DNA of 64,000 bases from assembly GCA_020060235.1 (NCBI GenBank), contig JAGVAO010000061.1, forward strand, positions 30,415 to 94,414, in the 5' to 3' direction. Below, piece by piece: positions 25,032 through 34,166 of the stretch. A model generated the notes under the pieces. The model was not told where the DNA came from and ran no database searches. It saw only the letters and a program-made list of their open reading frames with translations. The position numbers and the translations under genes were made by a program. This DNA is from Anaerolineales bacterium (GTDB taxonomy: Bacteria > Chloroflexota > Anaerolineae > Anaerolineales > Villigracilaceae). The stretch's first letter is position 1. Each line of letters starts with the position of its first letter.

Positions 25032-26873
25032 TTATTTCGATGCCTCGATAATCTCCGCCACCAAATCATAACGGTGGAATTGCGGCATGATGTAAACACC
25101 CTGCCCCCATTCCTTGATTTGCTGGATTAATTCAATCGCAATTTTAACACCTTCGGCGGAGGCTGATTCTGCGGACTCTATCCGTTTCATGGTCGATTCG
25201 GGAATCACAATTCCTGGCACTTCGTTTTGCAGGAAGTTGGCATGGCGCACGCTGGCGAGGGGCAGGATGCCGACCAGCACCGGTTTGTCGAGCGGCGCGC
25301 CGGTCTCTTGGGCGAAACGCTGTAAAAATGCCCTGGCTTTTTCGGCGTCATAGATGGGCTGGGTCAGGAAGAAATCCGTTCCGGCTTTGAGTTTGCGTTT
25401 GAGATTTTTGATTTCGGTCTCAGGCTGGGGCGAACACAAATTGAGCGCGGAACCGGCAAAGAAGGAGGTCGGCTGGCCTATCGATGTGCCGGAATGGTCA
25501 ACGCCAGCGTTGAATCCCTGCTTGATGAGTTTAATCAGGCCGGATGGAACCAGGTCATAATTATCGGCGGCTTCGGGGTAATCGCCTATCGAGGTCGGGT
25601 CGCCCATGACGACAAAGATGTTGCGAATGCCCAGGGCGTGCGCGGCCAGCAGGTCACCCTGCACGCGCAGCAGGTTGCGTCCGCGGGTTGGGAAGTGCAG
25701 GGTGGTTTCTATTTCCACTTTGCGCTGGACAGTGTTGCAAACCGCCCAGGCCGACATGCGCATACGCGCCATCGGGCTGTCGGCCACGTCGATGACATCG
25801 GCTCCGGCTTCCTTGAGCAGCGAGGCAGCGGCCACCAGTTTTTGGGTTGCCAGCCCACGCGGCGGGTCCATTTCAACGGCGAAGACAAACCGTCCGGATG
25901 CCAGTTTCTGCGCCAGTTCGGAGGGAACCTCGGCGGGTTCGGCATCGCCCGTCGAAACGGCGGACAGGCTGACGGGTTCGACCGTGACCGCCGGGGCGGA
26001 ATCCAGCGTATTTCGCATGGCGGCAATATGTTCGGGCGTTGTCCCGCAGCATCCGCCTATTACATTGGCCCCGGCTTTCCAAAACTCGAGCACGTAATCG
26101 CGGAAATATTCGGGCGCGGCGGCGTACATCACCCGCCCGCCAACGTGTTCGGGCCAGCCCGCGTTGGGCTTGACCCACAGGCGGGCTTCGGGGGCTGCGC
26201 GGCGCATTTCGCGCAGGATGCGGATGAGTTGGGCCGGCCCGCCGGAACAGTTGACGCCGATGACATCGGCCCCGGCTTCGGCCAGGGACTTTGCCACTTT
26301 GGCCGGGTCGTCGCCGAGCAGGGTGCGGTCGTCGCGGGTAAAAGTCATGGTGGCGACAACCGGCGTTTCGGGCAGTGTGGCTTTGGCGGCGGCGATGGCT
26401 TCGACGGTTTCGTACAGGTCGGTCATGGTTTCGATGACGATTAAATCGACCCCGGCCAGGGCTTGAATCTGTCCGGCGAAGGCTTCACGGGCTTCGTTGG
26501 GCTGGACGCGCCCGTAAGGGGCCAGGCGCACGCCGAGCGGCCCGACATCGCCAGCAACAAGCACATCTTTGAACGAAGCATCCACCACGCGGCGGGCAAG
26601 GGCAACAGCAGCGCGGTTGATTTCGGCGGTTTTTTCGTCCAGGCCATGTTTGTGTAGTTTGTAGCGGTTGGCGCCGAAAGTATTGGTCAGGATGATTTGC
26701 GCACCCGCTTCGATGTACTGACGGTGGACATCGGCGACTTTGGCCGGGTCGGTCAGGTTGAGTTCGTCGAAACAGTGGGTGTGCTCCACGCCGTGGGTGT
26801 GGAGGAGGGTACCCATCGCGCCGTCAGCGAGCAGGGGGGTGGGGGATTGGAGTAACTGTAAAAAGTTTGGCAT
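25032..26873 (-). CDS. Bifunctional homocysteine S-methyltransferase / methylenetetrahydrofolate reductase
   Basis: 613 residues. Residues 1 to about 290 are a homocysteine methyltransferase: LLADGAMGTLLHTHG, then VIGVNCSGGPAQL and NVIGGCCGTTPEHIAAM with the three zinc-binding Cys. From about 330 on is a MetF-type reductase (FAVEMDPPRG, FVVMGDPTSIGDYPEAADNYDLVPSGL, GTDFFLTQPIYDAEKARAFLQ). Such fusions resemble Bacillus YitJ. It would generate methyl-THF for MetH and methylate homocysteine. The gene lies 12 bases after metH and is part of the SAM-riboswitch operon. Confidence 0.93.
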   Translation of the reverse strand: MPNFLQLLQSPTPLLADGAMGTLLHTHGVEHTHCFDELNLTDPAKVADVHRQYIEAGAQIILTNTFGANRYKLHKHGLDEKTAEINRAAVALARRVVDASFKDVLVAGDVGPLGVRLAPYGRVQPNEAREAFAGQIQALAGVDLIVIETMTDLYETVEAIAAAKATLPETPVVATMTFTRDDRTLLGDDPAKVAKSLAEAGADVIGVNCSGGPAQLIRILREMRRAAPEARLWVKPNAGWPEHVGGRVMYAAAPEYFRDYVLEFWKAGANVIGGCCGTTPEHIAAMRNTLDSAPAVTVEPVSLSAVSTGDAEPAEVPSELAQKLASGRFVFAVEMDPPRGLATQKLVAAASLLKEAGADVIDVADSPMARMRMSAWAVCNTVQRKVEIETTLHFPTRGRNLLRVQGDLLAAHALGIRNIFVVMGDPTSIGDYPEAADNYDLVPSGLIKLIKQGFNAGVDHSGTSIGQPTSFFAGSALNLCSPQPETEIKNLKRKLKAGTDFFLTQPIYDAEKARAFLQRFAQETGAPLDKPVLVGILPLASVRHANFLQNEVPGIVIPESTMKRIESAESASAEGVKIAIELIQQIKEWGQGVYIMPQFHRYDLVAEIIEASK

Positions 26874-26885
26874 TTTGTTTTCCTG

Positions 26886-29800
26886 CTATCGCATCAACTG
26901 CTCAACTCTCGACTCACCTACCGAGTAATACTTCGCCTTGGGATGATGCACAATAATTGCCGCAGTGGATTGCTCGGGGATTAACTGGTAAGCCGGGCTG
27001 AGACTCATGCCGAGTTCGCTCTCAGCCGGGAGCAGGTCGAAGACTTTGCGGTGGTCTTCCAACTCAGGGATGGCGGGGTAGCCCCACGAATAGCGTTTGC
27101 CCTGGCCGGCAGGCAGCCCCAACTCGCGGATGATGTGTTCGTGCAGGTAATTGGCGGTGGCTTCGGCGGTCTGGACGGCCAGTCCGTGCACAAAGTAGCC
27201 TTCGGTGTAGTCGTGGGCGGCTTGAAGGGCGTCGAACTTTTCGGTGGCTTCCAGACCAACGGTGACAACCTGGAGGGCGACCACGTCCATCTGGCCGGAT
27301 TCGACGCTGGCGAAGTAGTCGCTCAGGGCAAGATGGTCATCGTAGGGCTGGCGGGGGAAGGTCATTTTCGTCAACTGCCTGGAAACAGCTGAAGGGTCGT
27401 AGATGATGAGGTCGTCGCCATCGGATTGGCAGGGGAAGTAGCCGTAGACGGCCTGGGGTTTAAGCCAGCCAGTTTTCATGGCGTCGCGCTTCATCTTGTC
27501 GAGCCGGGCGTCGAAGTCGGCTTTGAGTTTGGTCCACTCGTCACCGTGGGTGTTCTTGGCGCCCCACGAAAGCCGGTAGAGTTCGTTGATGTTCAGGTGC
27601 TGGAAAACCATCTCGAGCGGCATGGCGCGGACAACTTTCCAGCCGAAGCTAACGCCTTGCGGCAGCGAGACAGGCTGCGGGTCAATTGTGCTGCGCTGTC
27701 CCGTTTTCCGGTGCTCCGGCGTCTGGGAAGCGCGCCCGAGTTCCATATCAGCATCTTTTTTCAATTGTTCCAGCAAAACCGGTTTGCGCTCGGGGTCGAT
27801 GAGTTTGTCCATCGTTTCGAGGCCCTCGAAGGCGTCTTTGCAATAGAACACGCCGGGCTGGTAGTATTCGCCGTTTTCGGTTTGCAGGATGCGGCGGCCA
27901 AAGCGGCGGTTGATGGCAGCCCCACCGACCAGGACGGGGAATTTGAGATTGCGGCGTTGCAGTTCATTGACGATGAGCGGCATCTGCTTGGATGTGGAAA
28001 CCAGCAGCGCCGAAAGGCCGATGGCGGTGGCATTGGATTCGACGGCTTTGCTGATAATGGTTTCCGCGGGGACTTGCTTGCCAAGGTCGATGACATCGTA
28101 GCCGTTGTTGGAGAGAATCGTCTTGACCAGGTTTTTGCCGATGTCGTGCACGTCGCCATAGACGGTGGCCAGCACGACCAGGCCCTTGCTGACGCCTTCC
28201 TGCTTTTCGAGATAGTTTTCGAGGTGGGCGACGGCTTTTTTCATCACTTCGGCGGATTGCAGCACGAAGGGCAGGATGAGTTCGCCCGCGCCGAATTTGT
28301 CGCCGACTTCTTTCATGGCTGGCAGCAGGACGGTGTTGAGGACGCGCACGGCGGTCTCGTGTTTGCTCGGTTCGGTGCCATCGGCAACAATTTCATCGAT
28401 ATCGGCTTCGATATTTTCCTTGTGCCGCGACAGGATGCGCCAGTGGATGCGCTCCGCGACGGTCATGCCAATGGTCGGGTCGACCTGTTCTTTCTCACCG
28501 CTGCCCTGGAATCCCTCGAAATATTCGATATAACGCTGGAGTGCGTCGGGGCGGCGGTTGAAAATCAGGTCTTCAGCCAGTTCGCGTTCCTCGGTGGGGA
28601 TTTCGCCATAGGGCTTGACGTGCGCCGGGTTGACAATCGCCATATCCAGCCCGGCTTTGACGCAGTGGTAAAGCATAATCGAATTGAGCGTCGGGCGGGC
28701 GTTGGCAGACAGGCCAAAGGACAGGTTCGAGACGCCCAGCGAGGTCAGTACACCGGGCAGGTTCTCTTTGATAAGCCGGATGCCTTCGATGGTCTCGATG
28801 GCCGACTCGGCAAATTCCGGGTCGCCGGTGGCGAGGGTGAAGGTCAGGTCGTCGAAAACCAACGCGGAGGGGGCCAGGCTGTGCTCGTTGACGGCCACAT
28901 CGTAAATGCGTTTGGCAACGGCCAATTTATCTTCGCGGGTTTTGGCCATGCCCTTCTCGTCGATGGTCAGGATGATGACGGCAGCGTTGTGTTCTTTGGC
29001 GAGTTTGAAAATCTTGTCGGCTTTTTCGCGCCCTGCTTCAAAGTGAGTCGAGTTGATGAGGCAGCGCCCCGGCGCGGTTTTCAGCGCCACTTCGAGCACG
29101 TCCACTTCGGTGGTGTCGATGACCAGCGGCAGGTCGATGCCCGCCGTCACCAGTTTGCGCACCACCTGCTTCATCAGGAAGGGCTCATCGGCACGTTCGG
29201 TGACAGCCACCGAAATATCCAACCCGTGCGCACCGTTGCTGACCTGGTCCTGCGCGACGGTCAAGATGGAGTCCCAGTCTTCGGCCAACAGCAGGCGTTT
29301 GAAGGCACGGCTGCCCTGGGCGTTGCAGCGTTCGCCAATCAGGAAGGGCGCCGGGTCTTGCTGCATGGTCATGGCCTTGATGCCGGATGCCAGTTTCGGC
29401 ACGCCGGATTCGGGACGCGGCGGGTGCTGGAAGTTGTTCAACTTTTCGACGAGCAGTTTCAGGTGCTCGGGCGTAGTGCCGCAACATCCGCCGACAACCG
29501 AGATGTTGTTTTTGGTGACAAATTCAACCAGCGCATCTGAAAACGGCTCCGGCTCGAGCGGGTAAACCGCCTGACCATCGACATTCAGCGGCAGTCCGGC
29601 ATTCGGAATGCACGAAACGGGCAGGCGCGTGCCTTCTCCGAGGATGCGAATCGGTTCGCGCATGTGTTCGGGGCCGGTCGAGCAGTTCAGGCCGATGACG
29701 TCAATCGGCAGGTCTTCGAGGATGGCGATGGCAGCTTCGGCGTCGGTGCCGAGCAACATGCGTCCGCTGGTGTCGAGGGTAATCTGACATTGAATCGGCA

Positions 29801-30392
29801 GCCAGACGCCGGTCTCCTCGAAGGCTTTGGTCACGCCATTGATGGTTGCCTTGACTTCGAGAATGTCCTGCGAGGTCTCGATGAGAATCACATCCACGCC
29901 GCCTTGAATCAGCCCGACCGCCTGCTCACGGAACAGGTCGGCCAACTCGTCGAACTGCATATTCGACAGTTCAGGGTCATCAGCGGAGGGCAGTTTTCCC
30001 GAGGGACCAATGGAACCGGCGACGAAGCGCGGCTGGCCGGTTTTGGCGGCATACTCGTCCGCGAGGCGGCGAGCCAGAGAAGCGGCTGCCACGTTGACTT
30101 CGATGGTGCGCTCGCCAATGCCATATTCCCCCAGCGTCAACCGGTTGGAGCGGAAGGTGTCGGTTTCGAGCACATCCACGCCGACGTCGAGAAAGGAGCG
30201 GTGGACTTTCTCGACGGCTTCGGGGTACGAGATGACGAGGAAGTCGTTGCATCCGTTGTATTGTTCGCCGCCAAAGTGCTCGGCGGTCAGGTTTTGCTTT
30301 TGCAGGCTGGTGCCCATCGCGCCATCGAAGACGAGCACTTTCTTTTCGAGGGCGTCGAGGTAGCGGCGGTTGGTGTAGGTGCGAGGGGTCAT
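26886..30392 (-). CDS. metH: Cobalamin-dependent methionine synthase
   Basis: 1168 residues with full MetH architecture. The homocysteine domain has VIGLNCSTGPEHM and VVGGCCGTTPEHL for zinc. The pterin domain includes NAQGSRAFKRLLLAEDWDSIL. The cobalamin domain has DVHDIGKNLV, whose His is the lower B12 ligand. The C-terminal reactivation domain (RYSWGYPAIPELEDHRKVFDLL) binds SAM. ATG 30392 follows CCAGGAGTAAATC; the ORF-track extension to 30509 overlaps the upstream DUF5946 gene and is rejected. Second gene of the SAM-riboswitch operon. Confidence 0.96.
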   Translation of the reverse strand: MTPRTYTNRRYLDALEKKVLVFDGAMGTSLQKQNLTAEHFGGEQYNGCNDFLVISYPEAVEKVHRSFLDVGVDVLETDTFRSNRLTLGEYGIGERTIEVNVAAASLARRLADEYAAKTGQPRFVAGSIGPSGKLPSADDPELSNMQFDELADLFREQAVGLIQGGVDVILIETSQDILEVKATINGVTKAFEETGVWLPIQCQITLDTSGRMLLGTDAEAAIAILEDLPIDVIGLNCSTGPEHMREPIRILGEGTRLPVSCIPNAGLPLNVDGQAVYPLEPEPFSDALVEFVTKNNISVVGGCCGTTPEHLKLLVEKLNNFQHPPRPESGVPKLASGIKAMTMQQDPAPFLIGERCNAQGSRAFKRLLLAEDWDSILTVAQDQVSNGAHGLDISVAVTERADEPFLMKQVVRKLVTAGIDLPLVIDTTEVDVLEVALKTAPGRCLINSTHFEAGREKADKIFKLAKEHNAAVIILTIDEKGMAKTREDKLAVAKRIYDVAVNEHSLAPSALVFDDLTFTLATGDPEFAESAIETIEGIRLIKENLPGVLTSLGVSNLSFGLSANARPTLNSIMLYHCVKAGLDMAIVNPAHVKPYGEIPTEERELAEDLIFNRRPDALQRYIEYFEGFQGSGEKEQVDPTIGMTVAERIHWRILSRHKENIEADIDEIVADGTEPSKHETAVRVLNTVLLPAMKEVGDKFGAGELILPFVLQSAEVMKKAVAHLENYLEKQEGVSKGLVVLATVYGDVHDIGKNLVKTILSNNGYDVIDLGKQVPAETIISKAVESNATAIGLSALLVSTSKQMPLIVNELQRRNLKFPVLVGGAAINRRFGRRILQTENGEYYQPGVFYCKDAFEGLETMDKLIDPERKPVLLEQLKKDADMELGRASQTPEHRKTGQRSTIDPQPVSLPQGVSFGWKVVRAMPLEMVFQHLNINELYRLSWGAKNTHGDEWTKLKADFDARLDKMKRDAMKTGWLKPQAVYGYFPCQSDGDDLIIYDPSAVSRQLTKMTFPRQPYDDHLALSDYFASVESGQMDVVALQVVTVGLEATEKFDALQAAHDYTEGYFVHGLAVQTAEATANYLHEHIIRELGLPAGQGKRYSWGYPAIPELEDHRKVFDLLPAESELGMSLSPAYQLIPEQSTAAIIVHHPKAKYYSVGESRVEQLMR

Positions 30393-30477
30393 TGATTTAC
30401 TCCTGGTTTCTTTCGCATCGAATTCGCGAATTTTACGATTTATTTTTGTCGAATAAGTGCGGCGCATGTTGTTTGAT

Positions 30478-30921
30478 TTACTTGCCAATTTCGGAGATTT
30501 TTTCGGCATCTTCCAGCACCGCCCGCGCCCATTCGGTCACATCCTTGCAGTAGATTTCTGCACTTTCAGTTCGGACATCGCAAATCGTCCTGGCCCACGC
30601 GGTTTTGGCGATGACCGGCTGGCCGGTGCGGGATTTGATTTTGAACTGGCGTTTGCCGCTGTCAACCACATCCCGATTTTGTTGGCGGACGAGCGCGGGA
30701 GGTTTGTTTTCGACCAGGAATTCCCGCAATAACTCGCGCTCGTAAAGCCAGCCTTCCCGGGTCAGTTTGCTCGAATGCTGCAACATATAGGCGGCAACCG
30801 TCAGGTGGTGGACAGCGCCATAGCCGGGGTCGCTGAACTCGAGGGCAAGGAATTCGTCGAAGCGGGTCTGGCAGAGGCTGCCAGACGCACCGCACTCGGG
30901 ACAAATCTGTTCCTGTTCCAT
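30478..30921 (-). CDS. DUF5946 family protein
   Basis: 147 residues. MEQEQICPECGASG gives a CPxC half-knuckle, and DPGYGAVHHLTVAAYMLQHSSKLTREG is the conserved core of DUF5946 proteins. No function is known. The start ATG 30921 is preceded by GGAAAGG and sits 18 bases after the riboswitch terminator, so this is the first gene controlled by the SAM-I switch, ahead of metH. The ORF-track start at 31029 is inside the riboswitch aptamer. Context suggests a role in methyl or B12/folate metabolism; a metal-binding role is possible from the Cys pair and His residues. Confidence 0.75.
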   Translation of the reverse strand: MEQEQICPECGASGSLCQTRFDEFLALEFSDPGYGAVHHLTVAAYMLQHSSKLTREGWLYERELLREFLVENKPPALVRQQNRDVVDSGKRQFKIKSRTGQPVIAKTAWARTICDVRTESAEIYCKDVTEWARAVLEDAEKISEIGK

Positions 30922-30938
30922 CCGAGCCTTTCCAAGTA

Positions 30939-30966
30939 ACAAAAACGCCTCTCCAGCGAGAGGCGA
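30939..30966 (-). terminator. Expression-platform terminator of the SAM riboswitch
   Basis: On the minus strand CGCCTCT-CGCTGG-AGAGGCG is followed by TTTTTG. It lies between the aptamer and the DUF5946 start, as expected for a transcriptional SAM-off switch. Confidence 0.85.
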
Positions 30967-30983
30967 CAATCGAAAAGTGTCCG

Positions 30984-31083
30984 CTCTCATCTCCCAGGCC
31001 GCGCGGCCTGCCGGAATTGGCACCAGCATTTTGCGGTTGCCGAGGCTTCACAGGGCCGGTCCCTCTGCCTCTCTGGATGAGTA
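30984..31083 (-). ncRNA. SAM-I (S-box) riboswitch aptamer
   Basis: The minus strand shows the S-box core: CTCATCCAGAGAGGCAGAGGGA opens P1 and P2, GAAGCCTCGGCAACC forms the kink-turn/P3 region, GGTGCCAATTCC follows, and GGGAGATGAG closes P1. All conserved blocks are in order at normal spacing. SAM binding should favour the downstream terminator, turning off DUF5946-metH-MTHFR fusion when SAM is plentiful. Confidence 0.95.
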
Positions 31084-31095
31084 CTAATTGGGCAG

Positions 31096-31124
31096 TTTAT
31101 ATCATAGCGAACAAGGCTTGTCAA
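31096..31124 (-). promoter_or_regulatory. Promoter of the SAM-riboswitch methionine operon
   Basis: On the minus strand TTGACA (31124-31119) and TATAAA (31101-31096) stand 17 bases apart, just upstream of the aptamer. Confidence 0.85.
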
Positions 31125-31154
31125 TTTAAATATCCCCCAGTTCACTATTCCCCA

Positions 31155-31183
31155 TTGTCAACCCTGCGATATACATTTATAAT
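31155..31183 (+). promoter_or_regulatory. Promoter of the S1-domain gene
   Basis: TTGTCA (31155-31160) and TATAAT (31178-31183) are 17 bases apart, 34 bases before the ATG at 31218. Confidence 0.8.
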
Positions 31184-31217
31184 CGGCGCAATCTCTTTGT
31201 ACTGGAGCAATCTCTTT

Positions 31218-32486
31218 ATGATGGAACAACAAAATGCCCAGTTGGGCAACGGGGGCAGTGAAGAACTGATTCCCGACAGCAATGGCGCAATGGAAAGCAT
31301 GGAAGCCTTGATGCAGTCTGACACCGGTTTGGAATTCCCAAGCCAGGGTGAAATTCGGACCGGCGTCATTGCCAGCATTTCCCCCTCCCAGATTCTCGTC
31401 AGCGTTGGCGCCAAGTCAGAAGGCGTCCTCACCGGGCGTGAACTGGACCAAATTCCCGCATCGGAGCGGGAAGCCCTGCAGGTAGGCCAGGAAATCCCTG
31501 TCTACGTCGTCAACCCTGAAGACCAATACGGCAACGTGGTCTTGTCCTATGTCCGCGCCCGCGAGGCAATGGGCTGGGAAGTGGTCGAACAAATGCAGGA
31601 AAGCGGCGAAACCTTCGACGGCCTTGTTGAAGGCTACAACAAGGGCGGCCTGATTGTGCTGGTTCACGGCCTGCGCGGCTTCGTGCCCGCATCCCAAATC
31701 AGCATGGCCCGCCGCGGACAAATCCAGGGCGACACGCCTGACCGCTGGGCCAAGCAGGTCGGCGAGACCATCAGCGTGCGCATCATCGAGGTAGACCGCT
31801 CCCGCCGCCGCCTGATTCTCTCCGAACGCGCCGCCAACCCCGAAACCCGCCAATCCATCAAAGAACGCGTCATCGAAGAACTCGAAGAAGGCCAGGTGCA
31901 TACCGGCCGCGTCACCAGCGTTGCCGAATTTGGCGTCTTCGTCAACATCAACGGCGCCGATGGCCTGGTGCACCTTTCCGAGGTTTCCTGGGAGCGCGTC
32001 CAGCACCCCAACGAAGTGCTCGAAGTCGGAGACGAGGTCAAGGTCAAAATCATCAACATCGACCGCGAAAAGAAGCGCATCGGCCTGTCCATCAAAGCCT
32101 TGCAGGAAGACCCCTGGCAGGACAAGGTCAACGTTTTCAAAGTCGGCCAACTGGTCGAAGGCACCATCACCCGCCTGACCAAATTCGGCGCGTTCGCGCG
32201 TCTCGAAGGCGACATCGAAGGCCTCATCCACATTTCGGAACTGTCCGAGAACCGCATCAACCACCCCAAGGAAGCCGTCAAGGAAGGCGACAGCCTGACC
32301 CTGCGCGTCATCCGCATCGACTCCGACCAGCGCCGCATTGGCCTGAGCCTGCGAAAAGTTGACTCGGCAGCCTACACCGACCTCGACATGAAATCCCTGA
32401 CCGCTGAACTGGGCGAAGAAATCATCGAGCAGGTCGAAGATGAGGCCGAAATCGAAGACAAAGCCGAATCTGAAGACAAAGAATAA
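31218..32486 (+). CDS. S1 RNA-binding domain protein (ribosomal protein S1-like)
   Basis: 422 residues with four S1 OB-fold repeats: GEIRTGVIASISPSQILVSVGAKSEGVL, FDGLVEGYNKGGLIVLVHGLRGFVP, GQVHTGRVTSVAEFGVFVNINGADGLVHLSEV and GTITRLTKFGAFARLEGDIEGLIHISEL. The tail is highly acidic (EEIIEQVEDEAEIEDKAESEDKE). Four-repeat proteins of about 400 residues are the S1 form of many Gram-positive and Chloroflexota genomes, where they aid mRNA binding at the ribosome. ATG 31218 follows GGAGC; the ORF-track N extension runs through the riboswitch region. Well-formed promoter and terminator make it monocistronic. Confidence 0.88.
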   Translation: MMEQQNAQLGNGGSEELIPDSNGAMESMEALMQSDTGLEFPSQGEIRTGVIASISPSQILVSVGAKSEGVLTGRELDQIPASEREALQVGQEIPVYVVNPEDQYGNVVLSYVRAREAMGWEVVEQMQESGETFDGLVEGYNKGGLIVLVHGLRGFVPASQISMARRGQIQGDTPDRWAKQVGETISVRIIEVDRSRRRLILSERAANPETRQSIKERVIEELEEGQVHTGRVTSVAEFGVFVNINGADGLVHLSEVSWERVQHPNEVLEVGDEVKVKIINIDREKKRIGLSIKALQEDPWQDKVNVFKVGQLVEGTITRLTKFGAFARLEGDIEGLIHISELSENRINHPKEAVKEGDSLTLRVIRIDSDQRRIGLSLRKVDSAAYTDLDMKSLTAELGEEIIEQVEDEAEIEDKAESEDKE

Positions 32487-32504
32487 GCCGGAACAAACCA
32501 TGCA

Positions 32505-32535
32505 AGAGCGCACCAACCCCGGTGCGCTCTTTTTC
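32505..32535 (+). terminator. Terminator after the S1-domain gene
   Basis: AGAGCGCACC (32505-32514) pairs with GGTGCGCTCT (32521-32530), followed by TTTTC. Confidence 0.88.
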
Positions 32536-32540
32536 TAACC

Positions 32541-33629
32541 ATGACCCATCTCATCATAGATGCACATCAAGACCTGGCCTGGAACATGCTCACCTACGGG
32601 CGCGATTACAGCCTGTCGGCACACGAAATCCGCCAGCGTGAAATCGGCAGCCTGGCCGCCGAAAAAAACGGCGACACCCTGCTGGGCTGGCCTGAGTTCC
32701 AGCAAGGCCGGGTCGCCTTGGTCTTCGGCACCCTTTTCGCCGCGCCCACCCGAACCAAACTGGGTGATTGGGACATCCTGACCTACGCCAATGCGGAGGA
32801 AGCCCGGCGGATTTACCTGGCCCAAATGGACGCCTACGACCGCCTCTTTGACCGCCACCCCGACAAATTCCAGCCGGTGCGCACCACCCGCGACCTGTCC
32901 GCCGTTGTCGAAAAATGGAAGCAACCCGGCAACCCGCCCGCCCCGACCGGCCTAGTGACGCTGATGGAGGCCGCCGAGGCCATCCGCAGCGTGGATGAAC
33001 TCGACGAGTGGTGGCAGCGCGGGGTGCGCATCATCGGCCCGGCCTGGAAATCCACCCGCTTCTGCGGCGGGACGCGCGAACCCGGGCCGCTCACGCCCGA
33101 AGGCCGTTCCCTGCTGGCAGGCATGGCCGAGCGCGGATTCAGCCTCGACATCAGCCACATGGCCTGGGAATCGGCACTCGAGGCCCTCGACCTCTACGAA
33201 GGCCACATCGTCGCCAGCCACGCCAACCCGCTCAAAATGGTGCGGCACGGCGAAAGCAACCGCTTCCTGACCGACGAAATCATCGACAGGCTCATCGAGC
33301 GCGGCGGAGTCATCGGCGTCATCCCCTTCAACCTCTTCCTCGACCAAGCCTGGCGCAAGGGCGACCCGCGCAGCCAATGTCCGCTCGACATGGTCGCCAG
33401 CCACATCGACTACATCTGCCAGCGCGCCGGGAACGCCCTGCACGCCGGCATCGGCAGCGATTTCGACGGCGGTTTTGGGTTACAATCTGTACCGCCAGAA
33501 CTTGATACTATCGCCGACCTGCAAAAACTGCCCGCCCTGCTCGAAGCGCGGGGCTATTCGACAGGCGATATTCAATCCATCATGGGCCTGAACTGGTTAA
33601 ACCACCTGCACAAGAGTCTCCCCGAATGA
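32541..33629 (+). CDS. Membrane-dipeptidase-family (M19) peptidase
   Basis: 362 residues. LIIDAHQDLAWNML provides the HxD zinc ligands of the M19 renal-dipeptidase family; DISHMAWESALEALDLYEGHIVASHANP contains further His ligands, and GIGSDFDGGFG is the late conserved Asp motif. Family members hydrolyse dipeptides, including D-amino-acid-containing ones. No signal peptide, so cytoplasmic. The start lies just after the upstream terminator without an obvious strong Shine-Dalgarno. The stop overlaps the next gene's start (ATGA). Confidence 0.9.
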   Translation: MTHLIIDAHQDLAWNMLTYGRDYSLSAHEIRQREIGSLAAEKNGDTLLGWPEFQQGRVALVFGTLFAAPTRTKLGDWDILTYANAEEARRIYLAQMDAYDRLFDRHPDKFQPVRTTRDLSAVVEKWKQPGNPPAPTGLVTLMEAAEAIRSVDELDEWWQRGVRIIGPAWKSTRFCGGTREPGPLTPEGRSLLAGMAERGFSLDISHMAWESALEALDLYEGHIVASHANPLKMVRHGESNRFLTDEIIDRLIERGGVIGVIPFNLFLDQAWRKGDPRSQCPLDMVASHIDYICQRAGNALHAGIGSDFDGGFGLQSVPPELDTIADLQKLPALLEARGYSTGDIQSIMGLNWLNHLHKSLPE

Positions 33630-34090
33630 GTCAGGATACAACTTCAACCTCCCCCGTTTCGTTAACCAGCGCCCGCTCAGACCAGGTTCGCCTGGGCCTG
33701 TTTATCAGCATCATCGGCCTGATGGTCTTCCTGTTGGGCGCAAAACCCGAATGGTTCCTGCTTGACCGCAGCCCGGTGATTGGTTTTGTCCAAATCAGCG
33801 TTTTCACCTTTGGGCTGGGGTTTTTAGCCACCGGCGGATACATCAGCCTGGCGGGCCTGTGGAAAAACCAGGAGCGCAGCATCCTGTCCGACATTGGGAC
33901 GCGGCTCATCGCAACGGGCTACGTTATCGCCGTTTTCGCGGGCATGGCCGATATTTTCGGCCTGGGAACCCAACCCCTGCCAATGGTTCCCTTTTTCGGG
34001 CCTTTGCAGGCCGTCGGGGTGCAAATCGGCCAGGTGGTCATCGCCACAGGCATGACCATGATGATTCCCTTTCAGCGATTCAAGCAATAA
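33626..34090 (+). CDS. Uncharacterised four-helix membrane protein
   Basis: 154 residues with four predicted membrane segments (LGLFISIIGLMVFLLG, ISVFTFGLGFLATGGYISLAGL, LIATGYVIAVFAGMADIFGLG, QIGQVVIATGMTMMIPF). No family recognised. It overlaps the dipeptidase stop by four bases, so they are translationally coupled. A terminator shared with the convergent phosphohexomutase gene follows. Confidence 0.65.
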   Translation: MSQDTTSTSPVSLTSARSDQVRLGLFISIIGLMVFLLGAKPEWFLLDRSPVIGFVQISVFTFGLGFLATGGYISLAGLWKNQERSILSDIGTRLIATGYVIAVFAGMADIFGLGTQPLPMVPFFGPLQAVGVQIGQVVIATGMTMMIPFQRFKQ

Positions 34091-34105
34091 ACGCACCGCC
34101 AACAT

Positions 34106-34141
34106 AAACGGCGCGCAACCTGACCGGTTACGCGCCGTTTT
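34106..34141. terminator. Terminator between convergent membrane-protein and mutase genes
   Basis: AAACGGCGCG (34106-34115) pairs with CGCGCCGTTT (34131-34140). Flanking A and T tracts allow use in both directions. Confidence 0.75.
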
Positions 34142-34166
34142 GATTCTGTAAAACAAGACTGCCGGG

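Noticed and set aside
27426-29540. 704-aa plus-strand ORF opposite metH
   Set aside because: It is the antisense shadow of metH caused by high GC; the translation is Gly/Val/Phe/Asp-rich with no family motif, and metH is unmistakable on the other strand.
30393-30509. 39-codon N-terminal extension of metH in the ORF track
   Set aside because: It overlaps the DUF5946 gene and lacks a ribosome binding site; ATG 30392 has AGGAG and starts the homocysteine-binding domain at the usual distance.
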